This document shows positions 30,381 to 41,635 of a DNA stretch of 64,000 nt, one piece after another (positions within the stretch are counted from its first letter, which is position 1; the number at the start of each line of letters is the position of its first letter). Under the pieces are notes generated by a model. That model did no database searches. It was given only the letters and a program-made list of their open reading frames with translations, and had not been told where the DNA came from. Location: assembly GCF_000350225.1 (NCBI RefSeq), contig NW_005178485.1, forward strand, positions 204,099-268,098, in the 5' to 3' direction. This DNA comes from Chondrus crispus. Its lineage: Eukaryota; Rhodophyta; Florideophyceae; Gigartinales; Gigartinaceae. The position numbers were made by a program, and so were the translations under genes.

Positions 30381-32102
30381 TCAGGCGTTCTTGAGCTTAG
30401 CGGCCGCAACCAGTTGTTGATCTGGAAATGTAGACAAGAAGTTTTCGAGCATCTTGGGTATATCTTCTTGCATGTTTTCGAATGGTTCCCAAGTAGGATC
30501 CTCGTTATCAAATCCTCGCCATCTAACATGAACTTCGTAAAGCTCTAACACGTCAGTATAGCGCAAGTCGAGCAAATCTTCGACCTTATTGTAGTGAGGA
30601 TAGTTGTGCGCGATGGTGTCAAGAAGAGTCCCCGCATCATCCAATTGCGAGTCGGCGTAAAATTTAAGGCGGTTGGCATGAACAAGAGTAGGTGTATGGG
30701 ATAGGATGTCTTCAACCTCAAATACCAGATCTGAAACAGCACGGGCCACGCGCTGAGGACCGCGCCACTTGACTCGAAGTTTACTGCCCGCGTTGGACAA
30801 TCTTTGTGCGACCAGCACGTAGTCTCCAACGTCGAAATTTATATCCTGTACGTGAGTTTTCTCGTTGTGAAATTTGATTGCAGCGTGACGTTTACGGGTG
30901 CGGCTTTGAGCGACGTCTTTGTGAATTTCCTCCACTGCCTGCAGCAGATGTCCAGTGTTCGTCGTCCGCTGGGCCTGAATAAATTCCAATGAACGGGGCT
31001 GTGCTTCGCCTGGCGGTAGAATGGAAAGCAGGGGGCTGTCTGGTGGCATACCAGTGAAGGTGGTGATAGGGGCGATGTTTCCTAATGAGGGGCGCTTCGT
31101 GTGGTGGAGAATGCTCTGGATCAGTCGGCAAATAGCCGGTCATTCCTTCTCTTTCATGCGCAATTCAGATAGTAGCGCCCGACACGCCCGAAGTACCTCC
31201 TTGCACACAGTTTCGACAGTTCCATTACCTTGGGGACAGTAGGGCGTGACAAAGTGATGGTGGGAATGCAACGAGCGATTCACCGCGTCCACGACCTGGT
31301 TTTTGAAATGAGTGCCGCGATCCGAAACCCAATTTGGAGGAACGCCGAAGGAAGCCATCCAGCGCAGCAGAACGTCTGCGGTGGTCTCAGCATTCGCGAC
31401 GGGGCATGGCTCAATCCATACGTATGAAGATGCGTCATGTTTCAGGAGCAGGGCATAGGTTTCACCGGTTGTGCTTGGTCCCATATAGAGGTAGTCGAAA
31501 TGTAGGACCTCGTTTGGTTTGTCCGAATGCAGGGCGTGGCTCATAGGCCGAGGTATACGATGACCACTAATAGTGAGTAGGCAGTGCAAACATGATCGGC
31601 AAAATGATCCCACATCGGACTTCATGTTCTTCCAATAAAAGTGATCTGCAATATGCTGGAAGGTTGTGTCCGAGCCTCGGTGGCCCCCGCGACCGCAGTG
31701 TACTGTGACACATATCCGTAGCTGCAAATGGACGGCAGCTGCCGGTATCCACACGCGCCCGCTCTCATTGACACATAGGAAGGATTTTCTCTGCGTTGGA
31801 GGGGTTTCCCGACCTGACTCTATGGCTTCTTGCTGTGCAGCCATTATGTCTGCCGGCTTCGGCCATTTGAACTCCGGGTCCAGTTCCGGAGCTATTGGTG
31901 CGGTGAAAAGAGACGAAAGGCTGGCTCTGACAAACCTGGATGATTCCTGTTCGTCGTACTTCGCGCCCCAACGGGACAAAAGGTCTGCCCAGCAATTGTC
32001 TGCTCCCGGAATGTGAGCGATCTTGTATCGGAATCCCGAGAGATGCATAGCCCATCGTTCAATCTCAGTGACATTGTGCTTGGCGAGAGGTGGTGAAGCC
32101 AT
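30381..32102 (-). pseudogene. RNase H end, integrase and chromodomain of the oomycete-like gypsy
   Basis: From 32102 on -: the end of RNase H (IPGADNCWADLLSRW), a His/Cys finger (~31700-31570) and the integrase catalytic D, D, E in LHFDYLY (~31500), WVSDRGTHF (~31325) and NGTVETV (~31210). A TGA at 31140-31142 interrupts the frame at a position where the family normally has Trp. The same frame resumes with an integrase C-terminal domain and a chromodomain (YEVHVRWRGF, then DPTWEPFENM, ~30535-30470), ending at 30381. Confidence 0.85.
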
Positions 32103-32274
32103 ATGAGGATGGAAAATGAAAACGAGATTCTTGTGATCAGTGTATAAGAAGAATCCCAGCGGCCGTAAGAGGAGGTAGTCTAATCTCCTGACTGCCTCGA
32201 CTATGGCGGAGCCTTCCTTCTCTGGTGTGGACCAGCGGGACGCGGAGCCCGTAAACGAACCGGATATGAATGCC
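32103..32274 (-). pseudogene. RNase H segment left of the solo LTR
   Basis: Short pol segment between the solo LTR and the integrase frame. On - it continues directly from the sequence right of the solo LTR across the AGCGG duplication, reading LAFISGSFTGS. Confidence 0.7.
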
Positions 32275-32279
32275 AGCGG

Positions 32280-32959
32280 TGTAGTATAACCCCCCCTGGG
32301 GCTTTTTAGATTAGATCAACAACGGATCCAATACTGCAGAGCCTCGGGCTCTACAGTACTACCGCGCGTGGCCACGTGTACCCCTCGGGTACAGAGCGCA
32401 CGCGTGCACACGTGTACACGTGTACCGCGCGGGATGGAAGCGCGCGCATACACGTGTACTGTCAGCCACGATGGCTGACAGTATTACAGTACGGTCCGAT
32501 CCGTGCTACAGTAGACCACTACAGTACTTCGGTACTGTAGTGTTATAGGTTGTTTTGTATATTAAATATGGAGCGGACCGGCGGCGGTGGAGGAGGACAA
32601 GCACGGACTTGTCACCCACCGATCGTCAAGGTCCAACTTCCCGCTTATTCTAAGGTTATGCTCGCTAATTACCTTAGAAGCGGCACCGAGCGCGGGTTGA
32701 GGACGCGCGCGGTACGCCCACGAGCCGGCTTCGCCTCCGCCCGTCGGTACTGGATCGTTACCCAGTACCGCGCCGGGGCGTCGAGGCGTCGAACCGCTCG
32801 CGCGTACCGGCGTCCTCCCCGTTCCCGCTCTACCACGCTACCCGGGCCCGCTGCCCGGTGCCGTTAGCTGGTGTCCCGCTTCACCCCCGTCTTCCCGATC
32901 GACAAGGGTCTCGGTCGAACTGTGCATACACCCCTATCGCTGGGGGTGTTTATGCTACA
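32280..32959 (+). mobile_element. Solo LTR inserted in the gypsy RNase H region (copy 2 of the 12.6-kb LTR)
   Basis: Exactly bounded: TGTAG at 32280, CTACA at 32959, flanked by the 5-bp duplication AGCGG (32275-32279 and 32960-32964). The same family as 12641-13298. With no internal sequence it is a solo LTR left by recombination, and it is younger than its host element. It contains a perfect 11-bp hairpin closed by a TTCG loop at 32517-32542, another 11-bp stem at 32457-32483, and ACACCCC...GGGGTGT near the end. Strand is not determined; given as read. Confidence 0.95.
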
Positions 32960-32964
32960 AGCGG

Positions 32965-34086
32965 CATGTGACGTTGTTTTTCGAAAGGTAGGTATATATC
33001 CGATGGAGGTGTTTGTGTGAGGACGCCGGCCCAATGCTGTTCGGAGGCATCGATGAAAAGACACAATAGTTTTTCTGTATCCGGATGGGCTAACGTGACG
33101 GCATGTGCCAGGGCGGCCTTCACATGCTGGAAATAGGTGTCTTCTGCCTGACCCCAAATGCCGTTGGACAGTTTGACTGTAGCTGCGGCGCGCTTCGTAC
33201 GGCGCGATACTGTGGCGTACACCTTTTCCAATGCTTTGTGTAATACAGCGATCGTAGCGTTGAAGTTAGGTATAGCCGAGCGCATCCAGTTAGCTGCGCA
33301 TACAAACTGTTGAAGCTGCGCTCCGTTAACTGGTGGGGGCATGTCTAGAAGGGATTGGAGATGAGAAGGGTCCAGCTTGACACCCTCCTTACTGATCAGC
33401 CTGCCACACCATCTAACCCTTTCCAGAAATAGTTGGCACTTTTTAGCATGCAACTTGAAATTGTGCTTTCGTCATAATTCAAAGAAGGCACGCAGAACTT
33501 CGAGTAAATGATCCGGGGAGCGGCAGTGGATGGGCATGTCATCCAGCCATTGCAAAAGGTTTTCACGTAAGTCCTTAGTGATAAGCTGGAAACTGCTTTG
33601 AAGGTAGGAAACCGCAGTAGTCTGGCCGTGCATGACTCGGGTAGGCGTGAAAACCCCGTCAGGCGATATGAAGCTCTGACATTCTTGAGAATCAGGGTGA
33701 AGGGGGAGCTGCCAGTAGCCGTGGCATAGATCAAGGGAGGCGTAACACACGTCTTCAGCCAGATCGGCAGTGGCTTGTTCAAGGTCTGGCATCGGCCAGA
33801 CATGCGGAATGGTCTGCAAGTTGACCAGTCTGAGATCAACAGTGAACCGGAAGTGTTCTGGTCCCTGCTTCGGAACGATAAGGGGCGGAAATGCTCATTG
33901 TGAGGCCTTGGTGGCATAGATGAGTCCCAGGCTTTGAAGTTCGTCCAATTTGTTGCGCAGAAAGAGGCGCTGGGGCGGGGCATAGCGTCGAATTTTGACG
34001 CGAACCGGAACTGCGTCCCGTTTTAGAATGACCCTCATTGGTGGAATGTCCACAGGCGGGTCAGGTCCAAGTCTGATTCGGAACAC
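32965..34086 (-). pseudogene. Reverse transcriptase and RNase H start of the oomycete-like gypsy, multiply frameshifted
   Basis: On - from 34086: the RT N-terminal segment (PPMRVILKRDAVPVR), a segment with LDLCHGYWQLPLHPDS (catalytic Asp region, ~33730), fingers/palm with LQWLDDMPIH (catalytic LDD, ~33545), the connection domain (CQLFLERVRWCGRLIS, ~33430) and the RNase H start with LFIDASEQHWAG (~33050). Each portion lies in a different frame (breaks near 33890, 33820 and 33470), so no functional RT is encoded. Confidence 0.85.
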
Positions 34087-34092
34087 GTCCCC

Positions 34093-35968
34093 CTATTCAT
34101 CTACAAGGGCCGCGAGTGTCTGATGGAGACGCATGGGCAATCCGTTTTCCTTCGCATTTCCAATCATATTTTCCAAATACTGTAACATCTCATCAGCGTC
34201 GTGCCTTCCGATCTCCACTGTCGCGCCGTCCGTAAAATCAACTTCTGGGTCAGAGCGTGAATCGCTCAAATTCAAAAAACTTTCCCGTTGAGCAGTTCGA
34301 CTACGAGGAAGAGAGTCAACCGGCCGCGGCGGTTGCGAAAATGTCGCAGTGGCCAGCAGCAGTTCAGACAATTTCCCTGTTTGGGGAGAAGGATGATCCA
34401 GGTTTTCAGAATTTTTCCTTGTTCGTCCCAAGCACGATTGAGTAGAGAGGATAGGTTTGCCAACTTCGGTTGTTGGGTGCGAGAAACCTACATGCGAGAA
34501 ATTGCAATCGTGACACGTATCCCGCACTGTCTCGAAATGCTGGTCGAGATCGAAGCCCGGAGCTTGGAGCAAAGGTCGTGATAAGAGAATTTCGAACATT
34601 GGCTCTTCGAACACCAGCCATTCAACTTTGCGGAGTCGCAAGGGTCCGTGAGTGGTGAACAAAGTCAGGGAAATGCGTGCCTTCTGTCTTACGAACGTCG
34701 TCGGTATGTCGTCTTCACTTTCAGCACCGAGAGCAAGGTGCATACCAATAGGTTTTTTGAGTGGCAGTAGCTGGACAACCACACCCGCGTCAGCGCAGAG
34801 GTCTAATTGGGACTTACTCAGGGCAGCATGATCTGCCCCGTAATCTCCGTTTACGACCATATCGACGGTGTCGGCGAGCGTAGCCCTGATCCGACCTGGA
34901 GGGAGGTCTGTCCCCGCAGTGACTTCCGACTTGACGCGGTAGCCCGAGTTCTGATTCAAGCTGTTCTGCATGCTCGACATTGAGCGCCCTTCGCGCTTGC
35001 GATGTTCCCGGAACGCCTTTAGCAGGGTTCTCTTGTCGTCCTCACTGGCCTTTGGACAATCTTTTATATAATGCTTTTCGTTGCATTTGGGATGTAGGCA
35101 GTCAGGTAACGAACGCAGCCGCTTGGGAAAGGACTCAGATTCGAATTGGTGGCCCTTGCAACTGCCTTCCTTAGCAGGAGAGGTTTCATCGGGAGGGAAA
35201 TGCGCAGAGCCCGCACTGATGCCCAGCTTTCTTTGTGGCCGGCCTGAATGTTCCCCCGAACGCCTGTGTTTCGGGCTGTAGTAGCCCTCAGCCGCTTTGG
35301 TCTTGGAGCTTGAACCGTCCTCTCTGCTAGAGAAGCGTGCCTCAGTGGTACGTATTCTTCGCAGGCCACTGCGCACTTCACGACATGATGAAAAATGGGA
35401 GCCATTTCCTACGGAGGTCGTTAAAACCCAGCGCTAGATCTTGTTCCACTTTTGTCTTTAGCGCTGCAGGTTTTAGTAATGCAGACACGTGCCTGATAGC
35501 CAACTTGGGGTTGTCATCAACAAGACGTTCCCAGTTCTTACTTCGAAGCATAGTCTGATAGTCTGTAAACAAAGCCTGAATGCGGAGTTCCGCATCCGGT
35601 TCATACACATCAATCTGTACCGCGGCCTTGATTGCGGCCTCCAGTTCATCGAGCGAAACTGACTCCAGCTTGACCTCATCCTTCGACTTTAAATAGTTTA
35701 AAAGAATTTCGTCGGTCAGTTCGGAGAAATACCTGATTGATGGAAAACAGTCCAACTTGATCAGCGACAAAAGCAAGTCGTGGTCCACTGAAGAAATAAT
35801 AGGAACGGTCGGGAGGGTGTGACTAGAGGCCTCGGCATCTTTGACGCGTAGCAAGTACTGCTCTCGTGCCTTAAGAAAATTGTGAATCTGCTTGCGACCT
35901 AGCCTTTTCAGCTTGGGATGTACGACATTCCAGTACCCCTGGTCCGACATAGTTCCAGATTTCCTCAT
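34093..35968 (-). pseudogene. Gag and aspartic protease of the oomycete-like gypsy
   Basis: Gag from about 35968: a helical capsid-like N-terminal domain (to ~35390), then a frameshift. The next frame (35376-34093) has a basic region, a zinc knuckle-like CLHPKCNEKHYIKDC (C-x4-C-x3-H-x4-C, ~35095-35050), and a retropepsin-like segment VNGDYGADHAALS near 34845 where the usual Thr of D-T-G-A-D is Tyr. The sequence then runs toward pol, ending in a stop at 34093. Confidence 0.75.
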
Positions 35969-36008
35969 GATAGATAAGTGTGAACACCTTGAGGTGCTTA
36001 GTGATCAC

Positions 36009-36346
36009 TATTGCGTATCCCGGAGCGGCCGGCCGCCGGGAGGGTGACTAGTCTGAAGTGAAGGTGTTCATTGTTCTGTATTTTTCTTACCGTCCACGCG
36101 GGGCGATGGCTATTTAAATACCTGCTGTATGTAGTGCTAGAGTGTCCTTCCACGCCGTCTCGGGTACCGCAGACCGTGGAAGGTGAAGTTGTGTACGTTT
36201 GTAATAAATATAAACTCTAACGCTTAGATGCAAACGGTTCCAATCTTGTGCACCGTATACAGAACATTTCCAATGCCGTTCGAGCCGGTCGTTCACGAGC
36301 GCGGTGCATGTAACCGGCAACGAACAGTTGCCTCACCGGCGCACCA
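36009..36346 (-). repeat. 5' LTR of the oomycete-like gypsy element
   Basis: 338 bp, about 97% identical to the left copy by direct base comparison. The outer flank carries the second ACGGT. No standard TGG-type primer-binding site is evident next to it. Confidence 0.9.
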
Positions 36347-36391
36347 ACGGTCGAGAAAGTGCGGCAGGCGGCGATCAATTAGGCGGAAGGG

Positions 36392-36801
36392 AACACTGGT
36401 TTGGTGGTAACCAGAATTTGGGATACCAAACAGTACCAGGGGCACCCCTTCGGATTCCAGATAGTTTTATATGGTTGTAAAGCTTAGAGCAGTAGTAGTG
36501 ATATGCAGAAAACAGAAGTGGACAAACCAAAATAGTTTAGAAGTTATCGTCCAACATGTACTCTCTAAATCTGGGGGATGGGGGGTTCTGTATAGGCCAA
36601 ATCAAAAAAATTATCATACAATTTTACTTAGAAATTGCAGTACAATTTATGTTATATAAAAATTTGATACCTGTTCACAATCTGCCGACAGAATTTAATC
36701 CTAAATTCTGTCTGGACTTGCTCGAAGTTGGCGATTGTGGCCCACTTCAAGCCTCCCCGACCCTCTACGATGACCCGTATCGTCACGTCCACCCCCCCCC
36801 C
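36392..36801 (+). repeat. Left TIR of the 9.1-kb transposon
   Basis: About 400 bp, AT-rich inside, ending in a C-run (36792-36801). Matches the complement of 45061-45467 with roughly two substitutions. Weaker similarity continues slightly inward (ACTCCAAGC). Confidence 0.9.
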
Positions 36802-37778
36802 GCTGCGCGAACTCCAAGCCCAAGTCAAATTGGGAGATAAACTCCCAGCCGATATTCGTCTGACAGAAAATCAGGAGCTGAAGGTGGACAACCCCCCCTA
36901 ACTGGTGAGGTCGAACCCATCGGCCGTACCGTTGATTGCACATCCAGCCACTGCCAAGTCAATTGATAAGGTGGTCAATATCATCAAGGCAGTGTGGCTT
37001 CGTGATAATACATATTGGTAATTTGTTCCGGCTTAATATGTGCATTTCGTAGATCTAGGAAAGGTTGAAGAGAAATAAAAGTTATGTCTGCCTCGAAGGA
37101 ACCTTCGCTACTTGCTCACATCAACGAACTACATGTCGGGCCTCAAACAACTAACGTTGCAGTATGGTGGGGTGTGCGCTGGAGAAATATCTATGGTAAT
37201 GCGCATTTGTGGCATACATATTGCAGTAGAGAGACTGGAGGCAGTCAGATGCTCTTTTGCCAGTTACTGCTGTAGGCTCAGCTGATATGAATATCTTTGG
37301 TCAAACCCAGGGTGCGTCGCAACCGGCCTTTGGTACTGCTGCACCCACGTTTACCAAAGTTTACCAGGGCATTGCACCCTCACTACCTTATCTGACTGCG
37401 TCAAGCTGACCACCGAGTAGCGGAGGCCACCCAGCATATCACGCAACTCCAAGAGCCTGCCTAATTTGCCCCGCCGCTGCTGCGCTCTTTCGATTTCTTC
37501 AACTCCGAAAACCTGGACAAAACAGTTGCGACACTGATAAACTCTGTCCACGGTTTCCTGATGTCATGTAACCTAGAGGGTGCATACTTACCTGTCCAGG
37601 CACATTTACCATTGTACACTTCCCACCAATGGATGGTGAGATCCGTAGTTACGCCTTCATCGTCCTTGTGAATTGATATGACACGCCCGACCCAGAACGG
37701 GACGGTTTCTATAGAGCAAGAAGAACCGCGTACCGCTACGAATTCATTACATTCGTATTCGAGGTCTTGCAGGGGTTG
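36802..37778. other. Non-coding segment between left TIR and transposase stop
   Basis: No gene. Presumably the 3' UTR of the presumed transposase and subterminal DNA of the element. Confidence 0.5.
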
Positions 37779-40442
37779 TTATTCCATCTCGATTTCAACT
37801 TCATCATGTTCAATTTCGTCTTGCAAGCCATCAACCGCATCAGTAACTGTTCTATACTTTCCCTTCATCTCAAATACGTCGCGCAGATTCCAGTGGAATC
37901 TCTCCAGTCTTGATTCATACACGCGGTCGCGTAGAAGCCGTAGCTGGGCTAACTTTCTCCTGTCATTCACTCGTGTCTCCTCAGACACAAGACGGGTGTT
38001 GATTTTATCAAGATCGTTAGGACATGTGGCTTCGGTCGGTGGTGTTTTGGCAAGGTCAGGTGCAAATTTCAGGAAGCCTCCGGTGCACTGCCCAACCTTG
38101 AGAGAGCCCCAATCGTCGTTACACCCAACCCGCGCGGAACATGCAGTGTTAAAAGAATTGCCACGATACTCTGGGATCCCCTCCACACGGTGAAACTTGA
38201 AATATCGAAAATGGGAAAACCGTTGAGGCTTTTCCAAACACCTTTCTTGGTCACACAGCCCAGAGAAGTTTATAATCTGGCGAAGATCAGCAACGTGAGG
38301 GGGAGGGTTATATGCCTTCCCGAGTTCAGTGATCAGGTCTTCCAGAGTTATAGCCTCATGATGCCTGAGCCGGCGAGCAGTGCAGCTGAACGCTTGGTCT
38401 ATGTCAGAATGGGTATGACCAATTGGTAGAAACGACACAAAGACTTCTTGAAACACCGCCCATGCAACCAGGGATTCCATGTATCCGAAGAAGTATCTGT
38501 TCTTATTTTCGCGAGTGCAATTGTCCACCTGCACGAACAGGGTGTCCGGGAGTGGGCCCTTCTCAGCCTTTACCATCAGCGTCCGATGAAGAGCTTCTAG
38601 TACGTGATTCGCGCCTGTCTCATATTCATCTGTCATAGTGAACAGGGACAGATGTTTCACGGGACCATGTTCAAGCACTCCAATTAGCTTAACTTTGATA
38701 CTGTGCCCCTTTGTGTGCTTAGTATTGAGGAGGAAATGCGGCAAACCGAAGGCGGACTGGTCGGCACCGTCCAGAATGATAGAGGAATACTTAGCAGGAC
38801 ACAGTCCTGCTTTATCACACTTCTTCTGGTACTCGCGCCGCTCCGCTGCAACCATATCGTTGTGAGTGGTTTTTCGCTCACGAAGTAGCCGAGTTGCTGA
38901 CTCATCGGTACCGGCTTTGGAGAGCAGGTCTCGGATGAGATCGCATTCGGAACACACTGTGAACCTATGCACCCTCCGCACCTTGATGTTGGGCACGTGC
39001 TTTTGCCATGTATCGTAAAAATAGCTTCGCGTGGGTGGGGCGCGCGAATGGAGGCGACTGAACTCAGAGAGGAAGATGTCGAAGACCTGGGCTTTTTGGA
39101 AATAGGGCAAGTGCTGTTCGTTTCGGTCGGGCATATGGTCGGCTGTGCTTTCTGAAAGACGTTCAAGGAAGCATATGACCGCGTCCCGTTGATTAGCTTC
39201 TGAGTTTCTCACAGTAGAAGTCAAGGAAGACCTCCTCTTGCTAAACGGTGTGCCTTTAACAGAGCCCTGGAAATCCCTAGAAAACTGCAGGGACTTCTCT
39301 AGAAACTTATAACACACCGCCTTTCCATCGAAGAAAAACATCCCTGAGTTATCTTCCAACAAGCCCTCCAGATAAGCTCGTCTCCCCGCCCTATTCAGCA
39401 AAGATACATGTTCCACTTGAGCCTTGACGTATCGAGCGTCAACTTTGTAAAAACAACGGCGATGGATACAACATTTTAACTTATCCACCTCCATGTTTTG
39501 GAACGCATCAGCGTGGGCACGGCGTCGTTTAAGTAACACACTCTCCACACCCTTGCCGCGACGGCGACTCTTGTACGTGTATACTCTCTTTTTAAAAGGT
39601 GATGTCTCGCTGTTCGCAACACTGCGACTGGCCGGACTTCGTTGCGATGGGGGTCCATTTTTCGTTCGAGTGTTAGAGGGCGGAGGGGGACGGTACTCAG
39701 CGTCACTACTAGATTTAGACAACTCATCTTCATGTTCCAGTGTTCGATATTCTGCGGCATTTGGCGTAGTTAGAGCATCTTCTTCTTGCAGTTCGGGTGG
39801 TGAAGATTCTGCTGCATTTGGGGTAGCTGGAGCTACTTCGGGTTCCGCAGCTATCCCTCGGGCTGCAATTACCAATGAGCGGATGCTCCACAATTTACGC
39901 TGCACTGTACCGGAATCCAGCGAAACACTTGATGACCGCCTTTGGGGCGATCGTCGTATCGCTGTGGTCGGGCTGGGTTGATTTCGCATGATAGAATCCG
40001 GGAGACATGGTGAAGTGTGTCGGATGGGAACATTAAAGAGTTGCGTTGTGTCTGGCGGCGTTGAGAGTGGTGTGTGTGAAGTTGCTGGCGTCGCAGAAAG
40101 GGCGCGACGCTTCCCGTCTCGCAATCCTGAGCTTTGCGAGTTCTGAGCAGTGGGTGAGGCATCTGTTGGCGGACAACCTCGTTTACGACTGCTCCTTGGC
40201 GTTTGTTGGGGATTCACAGGGCGGGACTCAGGGGTATGTAGAGTGGTTGGCGTCGCGAGCTGCACGCGACGCTTCCCGCTTCGTAGTGGGGTGCTTTGCG
40301 AGTCCCGAGCAGTACTACGCGGTGATGTGCGTGGGGGAGCCACAGTGCGGGACTCAGGGGTATGTAACGGTTCACCATGCCTCGAGCTACTCGCTTGTGC
40401 AATAGAGCGCTTTGCACGAGTTGTACGCCTAGTCGTAGTCAT
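37779..40442 (-). CDS. Presumed DDD-type transposase (DUF7869-like core), ~887 aa
   Basis: First in-frame ATG is at 40442; the frame is open 33 bases further upstream. Residues 1-290 are low complexity (Ser/Thr/Pro/Arg) with a duplicated unit starting LHTPESR and a Lys/Arg cluster. A Cys-rich segment CCIHRRC lies near 324, and CSEC near 497. The core has three conserved acidic blocks: ILDGADQS (D558), VQVDNCTRENKNR (D640) and GHTHSDIDQAFS (D680/D682). I associate this pattern with the DUF7869 family found in repetitive genes of many eukaryotes. RNase-H-like DDD chemistry is inferred from the motif spacing and from lying inside a TIR/TSD-bounded element. No lesion is visible. Confidence 0.75.
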   Translation of the reverse strand: MTTTRRTTRAKRSIAQASSSRHGEPLHTPESRTVAPPRTSPRSTARDSQSTPLRSGKRRVQLATPTTLHTPESRPVNPQQTPRSSRKRGCPPTDASPTAQNSQSSGLRDGKRRALSATPATSHTPLSTPPDTTQLFNVPIRHTSPCLPDSIMRNQPSPTTAIRRSPQRRSSSVSLDSGTVQRKLWSIRSLVIAARGIAAEPEVAPATPNAAESSPPELQEEDALTTPNAAEYRTLEHEDELSKSSSDAEYRPPPPSNTRTKNGPPSQRSPASRSVANSETSPFKKRVYTYKSRRRGKGVESVLLKRRRAHADAFQNMEVDKLKCCIHRRCFYKVDARYVKAQVEHVSLLNRAGRRAYLEGLLEDNSGMFFFDGKAVCYKFLEKSLQFSRDFQGSVKGTPFSKRRSSLTSTVRNSEANQRDAVICFLERLSESTADHMPDRNEQHLPYFQKAQVFDIFLSEFSRLHSRAPPTRSYFYDTWQKHVPNIKVRRVHRFTVCSECDLIRDLLSKAGTDESATRLLRERKTTHNDMVAAERREYQKKCDKAGLCPAKYSSIILDGADQSAFGLPHFLLNTKHTKGHSIKVKLIGVLEHGPVKHLSLFTMTDEYETGANHVLEALHRTLMVKAEKGPLPDTLFVQVDNCTRENKNRYFFGYMESLVAWAVFQEVFVSFLPIGHTHSDIDQAFSCTARRLRHHEAITLEDLITELGKAYNPPPHVADLRQIINFSGLCDQERCLEKPQRFSHFRYFKFHRVEGIPEYRGNSFNTACSARVGCNDDWGSLKVGQCTGGFLKFAPDLAKTPPTEATCPNDLDKINTRLVSEETRVNDRRKLAQLRLLRDRVYESRLERFHWNLRDVFEMKGKYRTVTDAVDGLQDEIEHDEVEIEME

Positions 40443-41635
40443 TGGAATGGTTCTGAGATGGGTTGTTGCCCCCAACAGTTCAGATGGGTTGTTGTGGATT
40501 GAGATGGGTTGAGGAACTTTATCGCGGAGACCAGGATGGTACCCTCTTTACCTTTTATATACTGGAGCGTGTATCAACTACAAGCACTGCAGCACGAGAA
40601 TTCAGGTGATGGTGGGTGCAGCTCCACACGAGCAGCAGCGATACTGTTCTGTGGAACAGATAATGCCTGCTGGATGACCAGTTTAGCTATCCGTGAATAC
40701 TGATATTCACTGAGCAGGTACGCCGAGCTATGAATGGTTGGCTGCTGTCTCTGCGCTACCATGAAGAAGCCTGTAATGGAAGCTTTACAGATCTGAGAGA
40801 GCGCTGTTTGAAACATATCTGAATCAAATATTTGGGAGATTGCACCCAAATCATATGTTGCACTAAATTTGATACGCAATGTTCACCATGTCCAAATATA
40901 GATTTTTCATTCCACATTTCAAGAGAACAGTTATGCATTACTGATATTTAGTTTTAAGTTCTCAAAATCATGACACGTTTTCTGCTGTCCCACACGGCAC
41001 AAATTCATGATCGCCATTGACGGACAGCACACAATCATGATCGGACAGTTCTTTCCGTTGCAGCCTCAACCGCAAAGTAAATCCGGGAGATTCAGGCTAT
41101 GAATGAGTAGATAAAGTGCGGGTATGGGGACACGTACGCTACGTGCAGAGATGTCCAGAAGATTCCTGCTGCGTACTGCACATACTGATGGCGTGGAGAC
41201 GGAGTTCAATTATCGAACAGGCGGAGATCATGGACATCACTCTGATTCGATTGTTAGTCCTGCATATATTAACGTGTGGTATCAGTATGCAATTCTCGTT
41301 TGGTTCGCTATAACACCAGGGCAGAAATGAAGTATTCGGTCCGGCACGGTCGGCTACTGCAGTTTCCACAAGCAGGTGCAGGATTTCGTACTTCTTTCGG
41401 AATTGTTCATGGCACATTCGGAGCTACTGTATGTCTCGACTTCCCTATCTCATTGAATTGACCATGTGCTCACAAGCACCAGAACACCGGTAGCAACAAG
41501 CCATCCTGTTAATTGTTACTGGTTCGAGTTAGAGTAATTTCTGTCGGCAAACTGTTCGCCACCCTCCTTCTCAATTTAAAATTTCTGTCGTACTGCAGAC
41601 CCCCGTTCTGTACGAAAGTGAACCCACTATCAGGT
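40443..41635. promoter_or_regulatory. Divergent intergenic region of the transposon
   Basis: 1.2 kb between two genes transcribed outward, so it should hold both promoters. Contains TTTTATATACTGG near 40552, a TATA-like element. No other gene is recognised. Confidence 0.45.

Larger units (their letters stand above)
30021..36346 (-). mobile_element. Ty3/gypsy element with chromodomain (oomycete-like), full length with LTRs
   Basis: Bounded by 338-bp LTRs (30021-30358 and 36009-36346) and a 5-bp target duplication ACGGT (30016-30020 and 36347-36351). Transcription is on -. Order on -: gag/protease, RT, RNase H, integrase, chromodomain. A polypurine tract AAAGGGAGGAC abuts the 3' LTR (30359-30369 read on -). 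The LTRs differ at about 9 of 338 positions, 8 of them transitions. Pol is broken by several frameshifts, at least one stop, and a 680-bp solo LTR of another family. Integrase wording (HFDYLYMG, WVSDRGTHFKNQ, YCPQGNGTVE) resembles elements I associate with oomycetes. Confidence 0.9.

Noticed and set aside
36471-36840. ORFs at both ends of the 9.1-kb transposon (also 45040-45388)
   Set aside because: They are the two TIR copies read through; AT-rich and without ATG-supported domains.
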